Positions 8,578-19,404 of a stretch of 64,000 nucleotides of DNA are shown piece by piece. The notes under the pieces were generated by a model. That model saw only the letters and a list, made by a program, of their open reading frames with translations, had not been told where the DNA came from and made no database searches. Position numbers and translations under genes: made by a program. The stretch is from Sphingomonas alpina (GTDB taxonomy: Bacteria > Pseudomonadota > Alphaproteobacteria > Sphingomonadales > Sphingomonadaceae), in assembly GCF_014490665.1 (NCBI RefSeq), contig NZ_CP061038.1, positions 4,486,501-4,550,500 on the forward strand, in the 5' to 3' direction. Numbering within the stretch: position 1 is the stretch's first letter; each line of letters begins with the position of its first letter.

Positions 8578-8654
8578 GGGCTGCTCCCTTGCATACGGGC
8601 GATTGAACCGTGCCCCTCCCGACGCCACATCGGGCCTGAAAGGAGTTGGTTCAA

Positions 8655-9593
8655 GTGAATCAGCTGAAGACGATGATGTTGCTGGCGGCGCTGACCGCTC
8701 TGTTCATGGCGCTGGGCTATACGCTCGGCGGCAGCGGCGGAGCCGTGATCGCGCTGATTCTGGCGGCGGGGATGAACCTGATCACGTTCTGGAATGCCGA
8801 CAGGATCGTGCTGGCGATGCATGATGCGCGCGAAGTCGATCTGGCGAGCGCGCCCGATTTCGTCGGGCTGGTGCATCAGCTTGCGGCGCGCGCCGGCCTG
8901 CCCAACCCGAAAGTCTATATCATCGACTCACCCCATCCCAACGCATTCGCCACCGGGCGCGACCCGAGCCATGCCGCGGTCGCCGCGACCACCGGCCTGC
9001 TCGACATCCTGTCGCGCGACGAGATCGCCGGCGTGATGGCGCATGAGCTTGGCCATGTGCGCAACCGCGACACGCTGATCATGACGATGGTCGCGACGAT
9101 TGCCGGTGCGATCTCGATGCTGGCCAATTTCGGCTTGTTCTTCCGTTCGGGGGATGGCCGCAGCGCCGGGATCGCCGGCCTGCTCGCGGTGTTCGTCGCG
9201 CCGTTCGCGGCAATGATCGTGCAGATGGCGATCAGCCGCACGCGTGAATATGGCGCCGATCGCGCGGGGGCGGAGATTTCCGGCAATCCGCGTGCACTTG
9301 CCTCGGCATTGGCCAAGCTCGCGCGCGGCGCGGCAGCGGTACCGAGCGACGTCGCCCAGCGTATTCCGGCGGCGGCGCAGCTCTATATCGTTCCGGGGCT
9401 TGCCGGCGGCGACAATATGTTCTCGACTCATCCCGATACCGGCAACCGCATTGCCGCGCTGGAGGAGATCGCAATCGAGATGGGCGCGCCCATGGCCATG
9501 ATGCCGCCGGCCGAGACGCGGCGCGCCGTTTCCGGCAGCGTGCCCAGCACGCGACGCCGTGCCAGCGCGCTCCGTCCGCTCGATCGTCGCTGA
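8655..9593 (+). CDS. htpX: Membrane-bound zinc metalloprotease HtpX
   Basis: HtpX is an inner-membrane M48B protease that degrades damaged membrane proteins, overlapping in role with FtsH. The 312-residue protein has two N-terminal helices, the cytosolic zinc motif HELGH (His130, Glu131, His134) and two more helices at about 145-190. The third ligand probably lies in the [13 protein letters not shown] segment. A TTG lies right against AGGAG at 8641-8645, so the GTG nine bases downstream (8655, [10 protein letters not shown]) is the better start. The stop is followed after two bases by rsmB. Confidence 0.95.
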   Translation: MNQLKTMMLLAALTALFMALGYTLGGSGGAVIALILAAGMNLITFWNADRIVLAMHDAREVDLASAPDFVGLVHQLAARAGLPNPKVYIIDSPHPNAFATGRDPSHAAVAATTGLLDILSRDEIAGVMAHELGHVRNRDTLIMTMVATIAGAISMLANFGLFFRSGDGRSAGIAGLLAVFVAPFAAMIVQMAISRTREYGADRAGAEISGNPRALASALAKLARGAAAVPSDVAQRIPAAAQLYIVPGLAGGDNMFSTHPDTGNRIAALEEIAIEMGAPMAMMPPAETRRAVSGSVPSTRRRASALRPLDRR

Positions 9594-9595
9594 TC

Positions 9596-10879
9596 TTGGC
9601 CTATTCCAACACCGCCCAGCCCGAGCCCGCCGGCGTTCCGGCTCGCCGCGCCGCGTTGCGCCTGCTCGATGCGGTCCTGCGCCAGGGCCTGCCGCTCGAA
9701 GCGGCGCTCGATCGCGCGACGTCGGGCATCGACCGCGCTGATGACCGCGCGCTGGCCCATGCCATTGCCGCCGAGACGCTGCGCCGCTTGCCCGATCTCG
9801 ACGCACTGATCGATTCGGCGACTGCGCGACCCCTGCCCGATGACGCCAAGGCGCGCGCCGCGCTGCGCATCGCTCTGGTCCAGACGCTTGCGCTCGGCAC
9901 GCCGGCGCATGCCGCAATCAGCACGGTGCTGCCGCTGGTCGATGGCGGCCCGCGCAAGCTGGTGCATGGCGTGTTCGGCACGCTGTCGCGTCAGAACGCT
10001 TCCTTGCCCGAGATTCCGACCTTGCCCGATCCCGTCGCGATCCGCTGGCATGCGGCCTGGGGCGACGATGCGATCGAAGGCGCGGAGCATGCCATCGCCG
10101 CACCGCCGCCGCTCGACCTGGTCATTGCCGATCCCGCCACGACCGATCGCTGGGTCGAGGAACTTGGCGGCGTGTCGCTGATGCCGGGCCATGTGCGCCT
10201 GCCCGGCGGCCATGTCCCGGAGCTGCCCGGCTTCGAGGAGGGCGCCTGGTGGGTGCAGGACATTGCCGCATCGCTCCCTGCGCGGCTGATCGGTCGTGGT
10301 GCCGGGGTCGCGCTCGACCTGTGTGCCGCGCCTGGCGGCAAGACGATGCAACTGGCCAGTGCCGGCTGGCAGGTCACTTCGGTCGACAGTGCGCAAAGTC
10401 GTCTGGCGCGACTTCACGACAATCTCGCGCGGACGAAGCTGTCGGCCGATGTGGTGACGGCCGATGTGCTGAAATGGGCCCCGGCCGCGCCCGCCGATGC
10501 GGTGCTGCTCGATGCGCCGTGCAGCGCGACCGGCATTTTTCGCCGCCATCCCGATGTGCTGCACCGCGTCCGCCCCTCGCAAATCTCGGAAATGGCCGCG
10601 CTGCAGGAAAAGATGCTGGCGCGCACTGCCGACTGGGTGCGCCCCGGCGGAGTGCTGGTTTATGCGACCTGCTCGCTTGAGCCGGCCGAGGGCGAGCAGC
10701 AGCTCAAACGCTTCCTCGGCACGCGCAGCGACTATGCAATCGACCCGATCCGCCAGGAAGAACTGCCCGATGGCCTGGCCGCGCATGCCGGGGGCTATCT
10801 GCGTACCCTGCCCGGCACGCTGGCCGATCAGGGCGGCTGTGACGGGTTTTTCATGGCGCGGTTGAGGCGCGCTGTCTGA
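9596..10879 (+). CDS. rsmB: 16S rRNA (cytosine-967-C5)-methyltransferase RsmB
   Basis: RsmB methylates C5 of C967 in 16S rRNA. The 427-residue protein has an N-terminal NusB-like RNA-binding domain (about 15-135) and a Rossmann methyltransferase domain. The SAM motif [10 protein letters not shown] is at 241-250, and the two cysteines of the RCMT family are in DAPCSATG (Cys309) and YATCSLEP (Cys359). I place the start at TTG 9596, two bases after the htpX stop, since no ATG or GTG occurs before the conserved [14 protein letters not shown] segment. Coupling to htpX is likely. Confidence 0.95.
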   Translation: MAYSNTAQPEPAGVPARRAALRLLDAVLRQGLPLEAALDRATSGIDRADDRALAHAIAAETLRRLPDLDALIDSATARPLPDDAKARAALRIALVQTLALGTPAHAAISTVLPLVDGGPRKLVHGVFGTLSRQNASLPEIPTLPDPVAIRWHAAWGDDAIEGAEHAIAAPPPLDLVIADPATTDRWVEELGGVSLMPGHVRLPGGHVPELPGFEEGAWWVQDIAASLPARLIGRGAGVALDLCAAPGGKTMQLASAGWQVTSVDSAQSRLARLHDNLARTKLSADVVTADVLKWAPAAPADAVLLDAPCSATGIFRRHPDVLHRVRPSQISEMAALQEKMLARTADWVRPGGVLVYATCSLEPAEGEQQLKRFLGTRSDYAIDPIRQEELPDGLAAHAGGYLRTLPGTLADQGGCDGFFMARLRRAV

Positions 10880-10923
10880 TCCATCCCTTGCGGGGTGGAG
10901 CGTCCATGCTAGAGGGTCGCCTC

Positions 10924-11583
10924 ATGCAACATCCAGTCCGTATCGCCCCTTCGATCCTGTCCGCCGATTTCGCCCGGCTTGGTGAGGAAGTGCGCGCGAT
11001 CGACGCCGCCGGCGCCGACTGGATTCATGTCGACGTCATGGACGGCCATTTCGTGCCCAACATCACGATTGGCCCGGCGGTGGTGAAGGCGTTGCGCCCG
11101 CATACCGCCAAGCCGCTCGACGTGCATCTGATGATTGCGCCGGTCGATGCCTTTCTCGAGGATTTCGCCGAAGCCGGCGCCGACACGATCAGCGTCCATG
11201 TCGAGGCGGGGGCGCACACGCACCGCACGATCCAGCGCATCAAGGGCCTCGGCAAGCGCGCCGGCGTGGTGCTGACGCCGCAGACGCCGGCCAAGGCGCT
11301 CGACTATCTGCTCGAAGAGGTCGACCTGGTGCTGGTGATGAGCGTCAATCCGGGGTTTGGCGGGCAAAGCTTTATCGAGAGCCAGCTCAGGAAGATCGAG
11401 GCGATCCGCAAGATGATCGACAAGGCCGGCCTTTCGGTCGATCTTGAGGTCGATGGCGGCATCGACCGCAGTACCGCGCCGCGCGCGATCGCGGCTGGGG
11501 CCGATGTGCTGGTCGCCGGTACCGCCACGTTCCGCGGCGGCCCGTCGGCCTATGCTGATAACATCGCTGCATTGAGGGGTTGA
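10924..11583 (+). CDS. rpe: Ribulose-phosphate 3-epimerase
   Basis: Rpe interconverts ribulose 5-phosphate and xylulose 5-phosphate in the pentose phosphate pathway. The 219-residue TIM-barrel protein starts [20 protein letters not shown]. It has [17 protein letters not shown] (metal-binding His and Asp), [29 protein letters not shown] and VDGGI. The ATG at 10924 is chosen because the conserved [10 protein letters not shown] must be near the N-terminus. A farther upstream start at 10888 would add a non-conserved tail. Confidence 0.97.
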   Translation: MQHPVRIAPSILSADFARLGEEVRAIDAAGADWIHVDVMDGHFVPNITIGPAVVKALRPHTAKPLDVHLMIAPVDAFLEDFAEAGADTISVHVEAGAHTHRTIQRIKGLGKRAGVVLTPQTPAKALDYLLEEVDLVLVMSVNPGFGGQSFIESQLRKIEAIRKMIDKAGLSVDLEVDGGIDRSTAPRAIAAGADVLVAGTATFRGGPSAYADNIAALRG

Positions 11584-13281
11584 GTGAGCGAACCGACCGA
11601 GCCCGACAGCATCGATGAAGGCAAGCGGCTGATCCGGCTGGGCGGCGACAAGGGTCTTTCTCTGTCCGAACGCATTTCCGAACGACTTCACCGCCTGACC
11701 TGGCGAACGCCGATCCATGGGTTGAAGCTCAAGGGGCGGCATCCGCTGAAGCTGACCGCGGTACCCGACGATCCGTTTCTCGGCGACGTCAAGCGCGGGC
11801 ATGCGTTGCTTCAGGGCAATCTCAGCTTTCGCGGCGAGACGCGGGCGATCGCCGAGATCAACCTGGCCAAGCCGGACTATTCCCAAGCGTTCGGCGACTA
11901 TCTGCACAGCTTCGCCTGGCTGCGCGATCTGTCGTCCGTCGCGACGCGCATTCAGGCGACACCGATCGCTGAGGATCTGATGCGGCGCTGGCTCGATGCG
12001 CATGCCGACAAGGTCAGCGAGCCGGCGTGGCGCGCCGATTTGTGGGGCCGGCGCATCCTGTTCTGGACTGCGCATGCGCCACTGATCCTGTCCTCGACCG
12101 ACCTCGTCTATCGCAGCCGCATGCTCAACACGCTGGCGCGGGGCGCCCGGCATATCGATCGCGGTGCGGAGAAGATGGCGCCGGGCGCGCCGCGTGTCGC
12201 GGCTTTGTGCGGCGTGGTCGCGGCTGGCCTGCTCATCGCCGGTGGCGACGCACGGCGCGGCTCGACCGAAGCCGCACTGATCAAGGCATTGTCGGCATCG
12301 GTGTTCGACGATGGCGGCAGCGTCGCGCGCTCGCCGCTGGCGCAGCTCGACATCATCATGCTGCTGACCATGCTGCGTGAGACCTATGACTCGCGCCGGC
12401 TCGAACCGCCCGCCGCGCTGTTCGAAGTGCTTAACCGCATGGTGCCGGCACTGCTCGGCGTGTGTCATGGCGACAAGGGACTATCGAGCTGGCAGGGCGG
12501 CGGGCCGGTAACGGGTGAAGCGCTCGGCCAGATACTCGAGGCGACCGGAGTACGCGCACGGCCGCTGCGCCAGGCGCGCGACTGGGGCTATCAGCGCCTT
12601 GCTGCCGGGCCCGCCGTGCTGATCATGGATGCAGCACCACCGCCGGTCGCACGGCTGGTCGAGGGTGGATGCGCCTCGACCCTCGCGTTCGAATTCTCCG
12701 ACGGCCCGCACCGGCTGGTGGTCAATTGCGGCGGCGCGCGCACCGCGGTCGTGCAGCTTCCCGCAGCCCTGGCCGATGGGCTGAGAACGACGGCGGCGCA
12801 TTCGACCCTGATCGTCGGCGACAGCAATTCGACCGCGATCCATCCCGACGGCACGCTTGGGCGCGGCGTCGCCGAGGTCGAGCTGGCGCGGCAGGAAAGC
12901 GATGCGGGCAGCCGGATCGAGGCGAGCCATGACGGCTATGCGCGGCGCTTCGGCTTCGTCCATCGCCGTCAGCTGGTATTGGGCAGCGACGGCCGCGATC
13001 TGCGGGGCGAGGATATGCTGCTGCCGGTCGGCCGGCGCCGCAAGATCGCCACCACTGCTTTCGCCATCCGCTTCCATCTCGGCCAGGGTGTGCAGGTGTC
13101 GCCGACGGCCGACGGCATGGCTGCCCTGCTGCGCCTGCCCGGTGGTGCGCTATGGCAGTTCCGCTGCCGCGGGGCGCGCTGGCGATCGAAGACAGTCTGT
13201 GGATCGATGCCGAGGGCCGTCCGCAATCGACCTACCAGCTCGTCATTACGGGCGAATCCCCGGCGGGCGGGTGCAGCGTGA
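11584..13281 (+). CDS. Heparinase II/III family protein, 3' end probably frameshifted
   Basis: The gene starts at the GTG-containing junction directly after rpe (TGAGTG) and reads 565 residues. The N-terminal part is an all-helical domain (ERISERLHRLTWRTP, FGDYLHSFAWLRDL). The C-terminal half is the beta-rich heparinase_II_III domain with GGCASTLAFEFSDGPHRLVVNCGG and the substrate-facing THSTL-like AAHSTLIVGDSNST. The last 45 residues are arginine-rich and unlike the family. Removing the effect of one missing base near the GGGG at 13171-13174 gives GALAIEDSLWIDAEGRPQ and continues to a stop at 13305-13307 (574 residues). Polysaccharide binding or cleavage is inferred from the family. The rpe-heparinase-purH order is common in sphingomonads. 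Confidence 0.88.
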   Translation: MSEPTEPDSIDEGKRLIRLGGDKGLSLSERISERLHRLTWRTPIHGLKLKGRHPLKLTAVPDDPFLGDVKRGHALLQGNLSFRGETRAIAEINLAKPDYSQAFGDYLHSFAWLRDLSSVATRIQATPIAEDLMRRWLDAHADKVSEPAWRADLWGRRILFWTAHAPLILSSTDLVYRSRMLNTLARGARHIDRGAEKMAPGAPRVAALCGVVAAGLLIAGGDARRGSTEAALIKALSASVFDDGGSVARSPLAQLDIIMLLTMLRETYDSRRLEPPAALFEVLNRMVPALLGVCHGDKGLSSWQGGGPVTGEALGQILEATGVRARPLRQARDWGYQRLAAGPAVLIMDAAPPPVARLVEGGCASTLAFEFSDGPHRLVVNCGGARTAVVQLPAALADGLRTTAAHSTLIVGDSNSTAIHPDGTLGRGVAEVELARQESDAGSRIEASHDGYARRFGFVHRRQLVLGSDGRDLRGEDMLLPVGRRRKIATTAFAIRFHLGQGVQVSPTADGMAALLRLPGGALWQFRCRGARWRSKTVCGSMPRAVRNRPTSSSLRANPRRAGAA

Positions 13282-13320
13282 GCTGGGCCCTGAAGCGCGC
13301 CAACTGATACCGGAGTTTTC

Positions 13321-14904
13321 ATGACCAGCATTCCCATCCGCCGTGCCCTTCTGTCGGTATCGGACAAGACCGGCATCATCGATCTGGGCCATGCGCTGAT
13401 CCGGCACGGCGTCGAACTGGTCTCGACCGGCGGCACCGCCAAGGCGCTGCGCGATGCAGGGCTCGATGTGCGCGACATCAGCGACCTGACCGGCTTTCCC
13501 GAAATGATGGACGGACGGGTCAAGACGCTCCACCCCAAGGTCCATGGCGGGCTGCTCGCGGTGCGCGATGATCCGGCGCATGTCGCGTCGATGGCAGAGC
13601 ATGACATCGGCGCGATCGATCTCGTCATCGTCAATCTCTACCCCTTCGAACAGACTGTCGCGAAGGGCGCCGACCGGCCCGAAGTGATCGAGAATATCGA
13701 TATCGGCGGCCCGTCGATGGTGCGCTCGGCGGCCAAGAACCACGCCTTTGTCGCGATCGTCACCGATCCGGCTGACTATCCCGCGCTGATCGCGGAGATG
13801 GACGCCGCGAACGGTGCGACCACGCTCGACCTGCGCAAGCGCCTTGCCGCGCGCGCCTTTGCCGCGACCGCGGCCTATGATGGTATGATCGCCAGCTGGT
13901 TCGGCTTTGCCGACCAGGGTGAGGCATTCCCGGAAACCCTGCCGATCACGCTCAAGCGCAGCGCGTCGCTGCGCTATGGCGAAAACCCGCACCAGTCCGC
14001 CGCTTTCTACACCGCCACCGGCCCGCACGTGCGCGGCATCGGCCAGGCGCGCCAGGTGCAGGGCAAGGAACTGAGCTACAATAATCTCAACGATGCCGAT
14101 GCCGCGCTCGAGCTGGTCGCCGAGTTCCGCGATGCCGCGCCGTCAGTGGTGATCGTCAAGCATGCCAATCCGTGCGGCGTCGCCACTGCCGCGACGCTGG
14201 AGGAAGCCTATGCCGCGGCGTTCGCGTGCGACACGGTGTCGGCGTTCGGCGGTATCATCGCGCTCAACCGCACGCTCGACGAAGCGACCGCGCGCGCCAT
14301 TGCCGGGATCTTCACCGAAGTGGTGGTCGCGCCCGATGCCGATGAGGCGGCGCTGGCGATCTTCGCGGCAAAGAAGAATCTCCGCCTGTTGCTGACCGGG
14401 GACCTGCCCGATGCCGCACGCACCGGGCTGCAGGCCAAGTCGATCACTGGTGGCTGGCTGGTCCAGACGCGCGACAATGGTATTCTGCCCGAGCTGAAAG
14501 TGGTTACAAAACGCGCCCCGACCGAGGCTGAGCTAGCCGATTGCCGCTTTGCCTGGACCGTCGCCAAGCACGTCAAGTCGAACGCGATCGTCTATGCCAA
14601 GGGTGGCTCGACCGCCGGGATCGGCGCAGGCCAGATGAACCGCCTCGAATCCGCGCGCATCGCCGCCTGGAAAGCAAAGGACGCGGCGGACAAGGCCGGC
14701 TGGGCAACGCCGCGCACGATCGGTTCGGCGGTTGCCTCCGACGCTTTCTTTCCCTTCGCCGACGGCCTGCTTGCCGCGGTCGAGGCAGGCGCGACCGCGA
14801 TCATCCAGCCCGGCGGCTCGATCCGCGACGATGAGGTCATCGCCGCGGCGGACGAAGCAGGGCTGGCAATGGTCTTCACCGGCATGCGTCACTTCCGGCA
14901 TTGA
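13321..14904 (+). CDS. purH: Bifunctional AICAR transformylase / IMP cyclohydrolase
   Basis: PurH catalyses the last two steps of de novo IMP synthesis. The 527-residue protein has the N-terminal MGS-like IMP cyclohydrolase domain (residues 8-135: [37 protein letters not shown]). The C-terminal transformylase domain contains [39 protein letters not shown] and the terminal [28 protein letters not shown]. Length is standard. It starts 13 bases after the restored stop of the heparinase gene. No terminator with a T-run is visible downstream. Confidence 0.98.
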   Translation: MTSIPIRRALLSVSDKTGIIDLGHALIRHGVELVSTGGTAKALRDAGLDVRDISDLTGFPEMMDGRVKTLHPKVHGGLLAVRDDPAHVASMAEHDIGAIDLVIVNLYPFEQTVAKGADRPEVIENIDIGGPSMVRSAAKNHAFVAIVTDPADYPALIAEMDAANGATTLDLRKRLAARAFAATAAYDGMIASWFGFADQGEAFPETLPITLKRSASLRYGENPHQSAAFYTATGPHVRGIGQARQVQGKELSYNNLNDADAALELVAEFRDAAPSVVIVKHANPCGVATAATLEEAYAAAFACDTVSAFGGIIALNRTLDEATARAIAGIFTEVVVAPDADEAALAIFAAKKNLRLLLTGDLPDAARTGLQAKSITGGWLVQTRDNGILPELKVVTKRAPTEAELADCRFAWTVAKHVKSNAIVYAKGGSTAGIGAGQMNRLESARIAAWKAKDAADKAGWATPRTIGSAVASDAFFPFADGLLAAVEAGATAIIQPGGSIRDDEVIAAADEAGLAMVFTGMRHFRH

Positions 14905-15084
14905 TCGTCGGAGCATTTTAAAAGGGACGGTGCTGAGTTTCCACCTAGAATGCGACAAGCGCGATCTGCTCGGCATGGCTTATCGCACGATCCGTTAGAG
15001 AGGTGATCGACAGGGGGCGACGGGGTAGTGCGATGATATCGTGATGCCGACTGCCTTCGAATCAAAGCCTATGTTCACGCACAC
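14905..15084. other. Convergent intergenic region between purH and the flippase gene
   Basis: These 180 bases lie between two converging genes. I see no stem followed by a T-run, no RNA gene and no repeat. The reading frame around 14969-14998 that ends MAYRTIR looks like chance coding sequence. Confidence 0.4.
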
Positions 15085-16593
15085 CTAGACCGGGAGGGTC
15101 GTCTCGCCACTCTTGGGTATCTTGCCGAACAAGGCCCGGTCGGCGGGGCGGAATGCCCATTTGAACAGCACGAACAAATAGGTGCCGCAGATTGCCGGGA
15201 TGCCGATTGCCGCCTCCGCCCATTCATAGCTTTTGGGCAAAGCGGTGAAGGCGCTGCCGACCAGCCCTGCCGCCAGCGCCGCCCAGAGCAATGGCCAGCG
15301 CCAGCCGGCGACGCCCGCGTCGAGCAGGCGCGAGAGGAACTTGGACTTGATCACCGAGGTCAGGCCGACCGACAGCAGCAGGGCGATTGCCGGCCCCGCC
15401 GCCTGGTAGTTGACCGGCCATCCGCCGCTGCGGATCGCAAAGATCAGGGTGAAGCTCAGCGCGATCTGGAAGCACAGCATGCCGAGCGAGATCAGCAGGT
15501 TCTTCATCCGCGCGATATAGACCAGCGCGCTCTCGCACACCGCGCCGGTCGAGGCCGCCGCTTCCGCCGACAACAGGAAGGCAAGTGCTGCGGTGCCGGC
15601 GACGAATTGCGGGCCGACCACGCCCATCACCGCTTCGCCCGGGATCGAACCCATCAGCGCGAGGCCGACCTGCGCCGCCATGATCCAGAAGCCGACCTGC
15701 TTGACCTGCGCCGCGACCGCCTCGCGGTCGTCGCGGGCGAGCGCAGTGGTGATGACCGGGCCGAGGATCGGGTCGAAACTGGTCTTGAGCTTGGCCGGGA
15801 TCGAGGCGACTTGCTGCGCCATGTAATAGATGCCGACGATCTTGGGCTCGAACATCACGCCGAGGATGAAACGGTCGACGTTGCGCGTGCCCCATTCGAC
15901 CGCGTCCGCGCCGGCGAGCGGTATGTTGCGCCCGGCCAGCGCGAGCAGAGGGCGCACGCGCGGTTTCCAGCCATAAGGGATGCCATAGCTGCGCACGAAC
16001 GGGATCAGCGATGCAATCAGCGCCGCCGCCATCGACAGGATATAGGACAGCACCAGGCCGTCGCGGAGCGAATAATAGGACAGCGCCCAGGCCGCAGCGC
16101 TGATCGTCCAGGGCTCGACGATCGCGCGCGCCGTCACCGTCGCCTTGACGTTGCGGCGATAGGCGAGCGCGGCCAGGCTGACGTCGGACCAGGCGGTGGC
16201 GAAGATGATGCACGGCAACCAGCGGTCCATGCCGGTGATCGGCGAATTGGGGTACATCGCCTCCGGAAAGATAATCAGGATCGCGCTGGCGACGAGCGAG
16301 ACGACGAACGCGACCGCCATCGCATCCCACACGACATGGACATGCGGCCGATCGGTATCCGACAAGGCCTGGGCGAGCCCGCGCTTCAGCCCGAGTGTCG
16401 CGAGCAGGGCGGCGAGCTCGACCACGACCACGGCGATCGCGAAGCGGCCGACCGTTTCCGGCCCATAGACGCGCCCCGCGATGAACAGGAACGGCAGTCG
16501 CGCCGCGAGCCTGAGGAGGAATCCGATGATGTTGGTCCGGCCACCCTTCGCGAGCGCGTTGAGATCATCGATGTCGCCCGCGGCGGAGGTCAA
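15085..16593 (-). CDS. Oligosaccharide flippase / polysaccharide biosynthesis membrane protein (MOP superfamily)
   Basis: This 502-residue polytopic protein has about 12-14 hydrophobic segments spread through its length and starts in the Wzx-like pattern GRTNIIGFLLRLAARLPFLFIAGRVYGPETVGRFAIA. The repeated A-x-x-Q-V-x-x-I-P-x-x-L-x-x-S-F-D segment in the middle (AQQVASIPAKLKTSFDP) is typical of Wzx/RfbX-type lipid-linked sugar flippases. Its start overlaps the polA stop as ATGA, so it is probably translated from the polA message. The substrate cannot be deduced. No glycan cluster genes flank it directly, although glycosyltransferase-like genes lie upstream of polA. Confidence 0.85.
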   Translation of the reverse strand: MTSAAGDIDDLNALAKGGRTNIIGFLLRLAARLPFLFIAGRVYGPETVGRFAIAVVVVELAALLATLGLKRGLAQALSDTDRPHVHVVWDAMAVAFVVSLVASAILIIFPEAMYPNSPITGMDRWLPCIIFATAWSDVSLAALAYRRNVKATVTARAIVEPWTISAAAWALSYYSLRDGLVLSYILSMAAALIASLIPFVRSYGIPYGWKPRVRPLLALAGRNIPLAGADAVEWGTRNVDRFILGVMFEPKIVGIYYMAQQVASIPAKLKTSFDPILGPVITTALARDDREAVAAQVKQVGFWIMAAQVGLALMGSIPGEAVMGVVGPQFVAGTAALAFLLSAEAAASTGAVCESALVYIARMKNLLISLGMLCFQIALSFTLIFAIRSGGWPVNYQAAGPAIALLLSVGLTSVIKSKFLSRLLDAGVAGWRWPLLWAALAAGLVGSAFTALPKSYEWAEAAIGIPAICGTYLFVLFKWAFRPADRALFGKIPKSGETTLPV

Positions 16594-19346
16594 TGCGCCG
16601 TGCCCCAGCTCTTCCCCGTACCGATCTCGATGCCAAGCGGCACGCTGAGCATCACCGCCGGTTCGGCGGCGGTGGCCATGACGCGTTCGATCACCGGCCT
16701 GGCCGCCTCGACATCGCCTTCGGGCAATTCGAACACCAGTTCGTCATGCACCTGCAGCAGCATGCGGACATTGGGCAGCCCGGCCTCGATCAGCGCCGGC
16801 CCCATCCGCGCCATCGCGCGCTTGATGATGTCGGCGCTGGTGCCCTGGATCGGCGCGTTGATCGCGGCGCGCTCGGCACCCTGGCGCTCGTGTTGAATCT
16901 TCGACCTGATGCGCGGGAAATGCGTCTTCCGGCCGAACAATGTGGTCGTACAGCCCTTCTCGCGCACTGTCTCGATCGTCTGGACGATATAATTGTTGAT
17001 CCCCGGGAAGCGCTCGAAATAGCGGTCGATCATTGCCTGAGCCTCTTCCGCGGTGACGTCGAGCCGGCCGGCCAGCCCCCAGCGGCTGATGCCGTAAAGG
17101 ATCGCGAAGTTGATCGTCTTGGCGCGCCCGCGCGTGTCGCGATTGACCTCGCCGAACAATTCCTGCGCGGTCAGGCTGTGAATGTCGTCGCCCCGGGCGA
17201 ACGCGTCCCTCAATGCCGGCACATCGGCCATATGCGCAGCGAGGCGCAGCTCGATCTGTGAATAATCGGCGGCGAGCAGGACATTGCCCTCCTCCGCCAC
17301 AAACGCGTCACGGATCTGGCGGCCGACCTCGGTGCGGATCGGGATATTCTGCAGATTGGGATCGGTCGAGGAGAGGCGCCCGGTCTGCGCCCCGGTCAGC
17401 GAGTAGCTGGTATGGACGCGGCCGGTCGCCGGGTTGATCTGTGCCTGCAGCGCATCGGTATAGGTGGATTTGAGCTTCGACAGCTGGCGCCAGTCGAGCA
17501 CTTTGCGCGCAATGTCCTTGCCGGGCGAATCCTTGTCCGCCGCGATCCGTTCGAGCTCGTTGACGTCAGTCGAGTAGACGCCCGACTTGCCCTTGCGGCC
17601 GCCCTTGATCCCCATGCGCTCGAACAGCACATCGCCCAATTGCTTGGGGCTGCCGATGGTGAAGGCACCGCCGGCCAGTGCATGAATCTCGACTTCCAGT
17701 GCGCCCATCTGGTGCGCAAACTCGGTCGAAAGCTGTGCCAGCTTTGCGGCATCGACCTTGATGCCGTGCCGCTCCATCTGTGCGATCACCGGCACGAGCG
17801 GCCGGTCGACCATTTCATAGACCCGCGTCACCTGCTCGGCGGGCAAACGCGGCTTGAAGCGACGCCAGAACCGCAAGGTGACGTCAGCGTCCTCGGCGGC
17901 GTAGCGCGTCGCGGTCTTCAGGTCGATTTCGGCGAACCCGCGCTGATTCTTGCCGGTGCCGACCACATCCTTGAAGGCAATGCAGCTATGCGACAGATGC
18001 GTCGCGGCGAGTTCGTCCATGCCGTGGCCGTGCAGCCCGGCATCGAGGTCGAAGCTCATCAGGATCGTGTCGTCGAACGGCGCGACGTCGAGTCCGGCGC
18101 GGCCAAGCACGATCATGTCGTATTTCAGATTATGGCCGATCTTCAGGACGCTTGGGTCCTCGAACAGCGTCTTGAGCTTCGCCAGCGCGGTGGTGCGGTC
18201 GATTTGCACCGGCACCTCGGCGAACATGTCGGTTCCACCATGCGCCAGCGGGATATAGCAGGCGAGATTGGGGTGCAGCGCCATGCTCACCCCGACCAGC
18301 TCGGCGCGCGTCGCATCCACTCCCGTGGTTTCGGTATCGATCGCCACCCAGCCCTGATGCTTTGCAATGGTGATCCAGCGATCGAGCGCCGCTTCATCGA
18401 CCACGGTTTCATAGCCATCATGATCGCACGGCGGGTCTTCCTCCTGCGGCACGGTCGAGACCGGTACCTCGACCGGAGTATCGGCGACCGCCGACAGCTT
18501 GGCGAGCAGCGACTTGAAGCCATGATGTGCGAGGAAGGCGCGCAGCGGCGCCTCGGGAATGCCCTTCAGTTCGAGATCGTCGAGCGGTTCGGGCAGCGGC
18601 ACGTCGCATTTCAGCTCGACCAGCACGCGGCTGAGCCGCGCCATATCGGCCTGCTCGATCAGATTGTCGCGCAGCTTGCCCGGCTTCATCGACGGCGCGG
18701 CGGCGAGCACGCCCTCCAGGTCGCCATGCTCGTTGATCAGTTTCGACGCGGTCTTCGGGCCGACGCCGGTCACACCAGGCACATTGTCGACGCTGTCGCC
18801 CATCAGCGCGAGCACGTCGCCGAGCCGCTCGGGTCCGACGCCGAACTTCTCCTGCACATGCTCGGCGCCGAGCCGGCGGTTGTTCATCGTATCGTACATG
18901 TCGAGCCCGGGCTCGATCAGCTGCATCAGATCCTTGTCGGAACTGACGATCGTCACCAGCCAGCCCTGCGCCAGCGCGGCTTTGGCATAGCAGGCGATGA
19001 TGTCATCGGCTTCCAGGCCCTCGGTTTCGATGCAGGGCAGCGAAAAGGCGCGCGTCGCATCGCGGATCATCGGGAATTGCGGTACCAGATCCTCGGGCGG
19101 CGGCGGACGCTGAGCCTTGTACTTGTCGTACAGCTCGTTGCGGAAGGTATGGCTCGACTTGTCGAGAATCACCGCCATATGCGTCGGCCCGTCGGCCTTA
19201 TGCAGCTCGTCGGCGAGTTTCCACAACATGGTGGTATAGCCATAGACGGCGCCGACAGGCTCGCCATGCACATTGGTGAGTGGCGGCAACCGGTGATAGG
19301 CGCGGAAGATATAACCGGAGCCGTCGACGAGATAGAGATGAGGCAT
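16590..19346 (-). CDS. polA: DNA polymerase I
   Basis: The 918-residue protein contains all three PolI domains. A 5'-3' exonuclease domain occupies about 1-290 (LVDGSGYIFRAYHRLPPL, SDKDLMQL, TGVGPKTASKLI). A 3'-5' exonuclease lies at about 330-510 with an intact DTETTG at 346-351, so proofreading is probably active. The polymerase domain contains ADYSQIELRLAAH (motif A), RAKTINFAILYG (motif B) and QVHDELVFELP (motif C). The protein fills Okazaki gaps and repairs excision tracts. The start MPHLYLVDGSGYIF is fixed by the conserved N-terminus. Two TGACGTCA palindromes lie inside the gene at 17561 and 17879. Confidence 0.98.
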   Translation of the reverse strand: MPHLYLVDGSGYIFRAYHRLPPLTNVHGEPVGAVYGYTTMLWKLADELHKADGPTHMAVILDKSSHTFRNELYDKYKAQRPPPPEDLVPQFPMIRDATRAFSLPCIETEGLEADDIIACYAKAALAQGWLVTIVSSDKDLMQLIEPGLDMYDTMNNRRLGAEHVQEKFGVGPERLGDVLALMGDSVDNVPGVTGVGPKTASKLINEHGDLEGVLAAAPSMKPGKLRDNLIEQADMARLSRVLVELKCDVPLPEPLDDLELKGIPEAPLRAFLAHHGFKSLLAKLSAVADTPVEVPVSTVPQEEDPPCDHDGYETVVDEAALDRWITIAKHQGWVAIDTETTGVDATRAELVGVSMALHPNLACYIPLAHGGTDMFAEVPVQIDRTTALAKLKTLFEDPSVLKIGHNLKYDMIVLGRAGLDVAPFDDTILMSFDLDAGLHGHGMDELAATHLSHSCIAFKDVVGTGKNQRGFAEIDLKTATRYAAEDADVTLRFWRRFKPRLPAEQVTRVYEMVDRPLVPVIAQMERHGIKVDAAKLAQLSTEFAHQMGALEVEIHALAGGAFTIGSPKQLGDVLFERMGIKGGRKGKSGVYSTDVNELERIAADKDSPGKDIARKVLDWRQLSKLKSTYTDALQAQINPATGRVHTSYSLTGAQTGRLSSTDPNLQNIPIRTEVGRQIRDAFVAEEGNVLLAADYSQIELRLAAHMADVPALRDAFARGDDIHSLTAQELFGEVNRDTRGRAKTINFAILYGISRWGLAGRLDVTAEEAQAMIDRYFERFPGINNYIVQTIETVREKGCTTTLFGRKTHFPRIRSKIQHERQGAERAAINAPIQGTSADIIKRAMARMGPALIEAGLPNVRMLLQVHDELVFELPEGDVEAARPVIERVMATAAEPAVMLSVPLGIEIGTGKSWGTAH

Positions 19347-19404
19347 GGCGAGGGAATAGCAAGGACTGCGGCGCGATGCGACCCGGCTTGAACGATCGGA
19401 TGAA

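Noticed and set aside
17412..19391. Long open frame antisense to polA
   Set aside because: Full-length antisense shadow; no motif or start site, and polA motifs are intact on the other strand.
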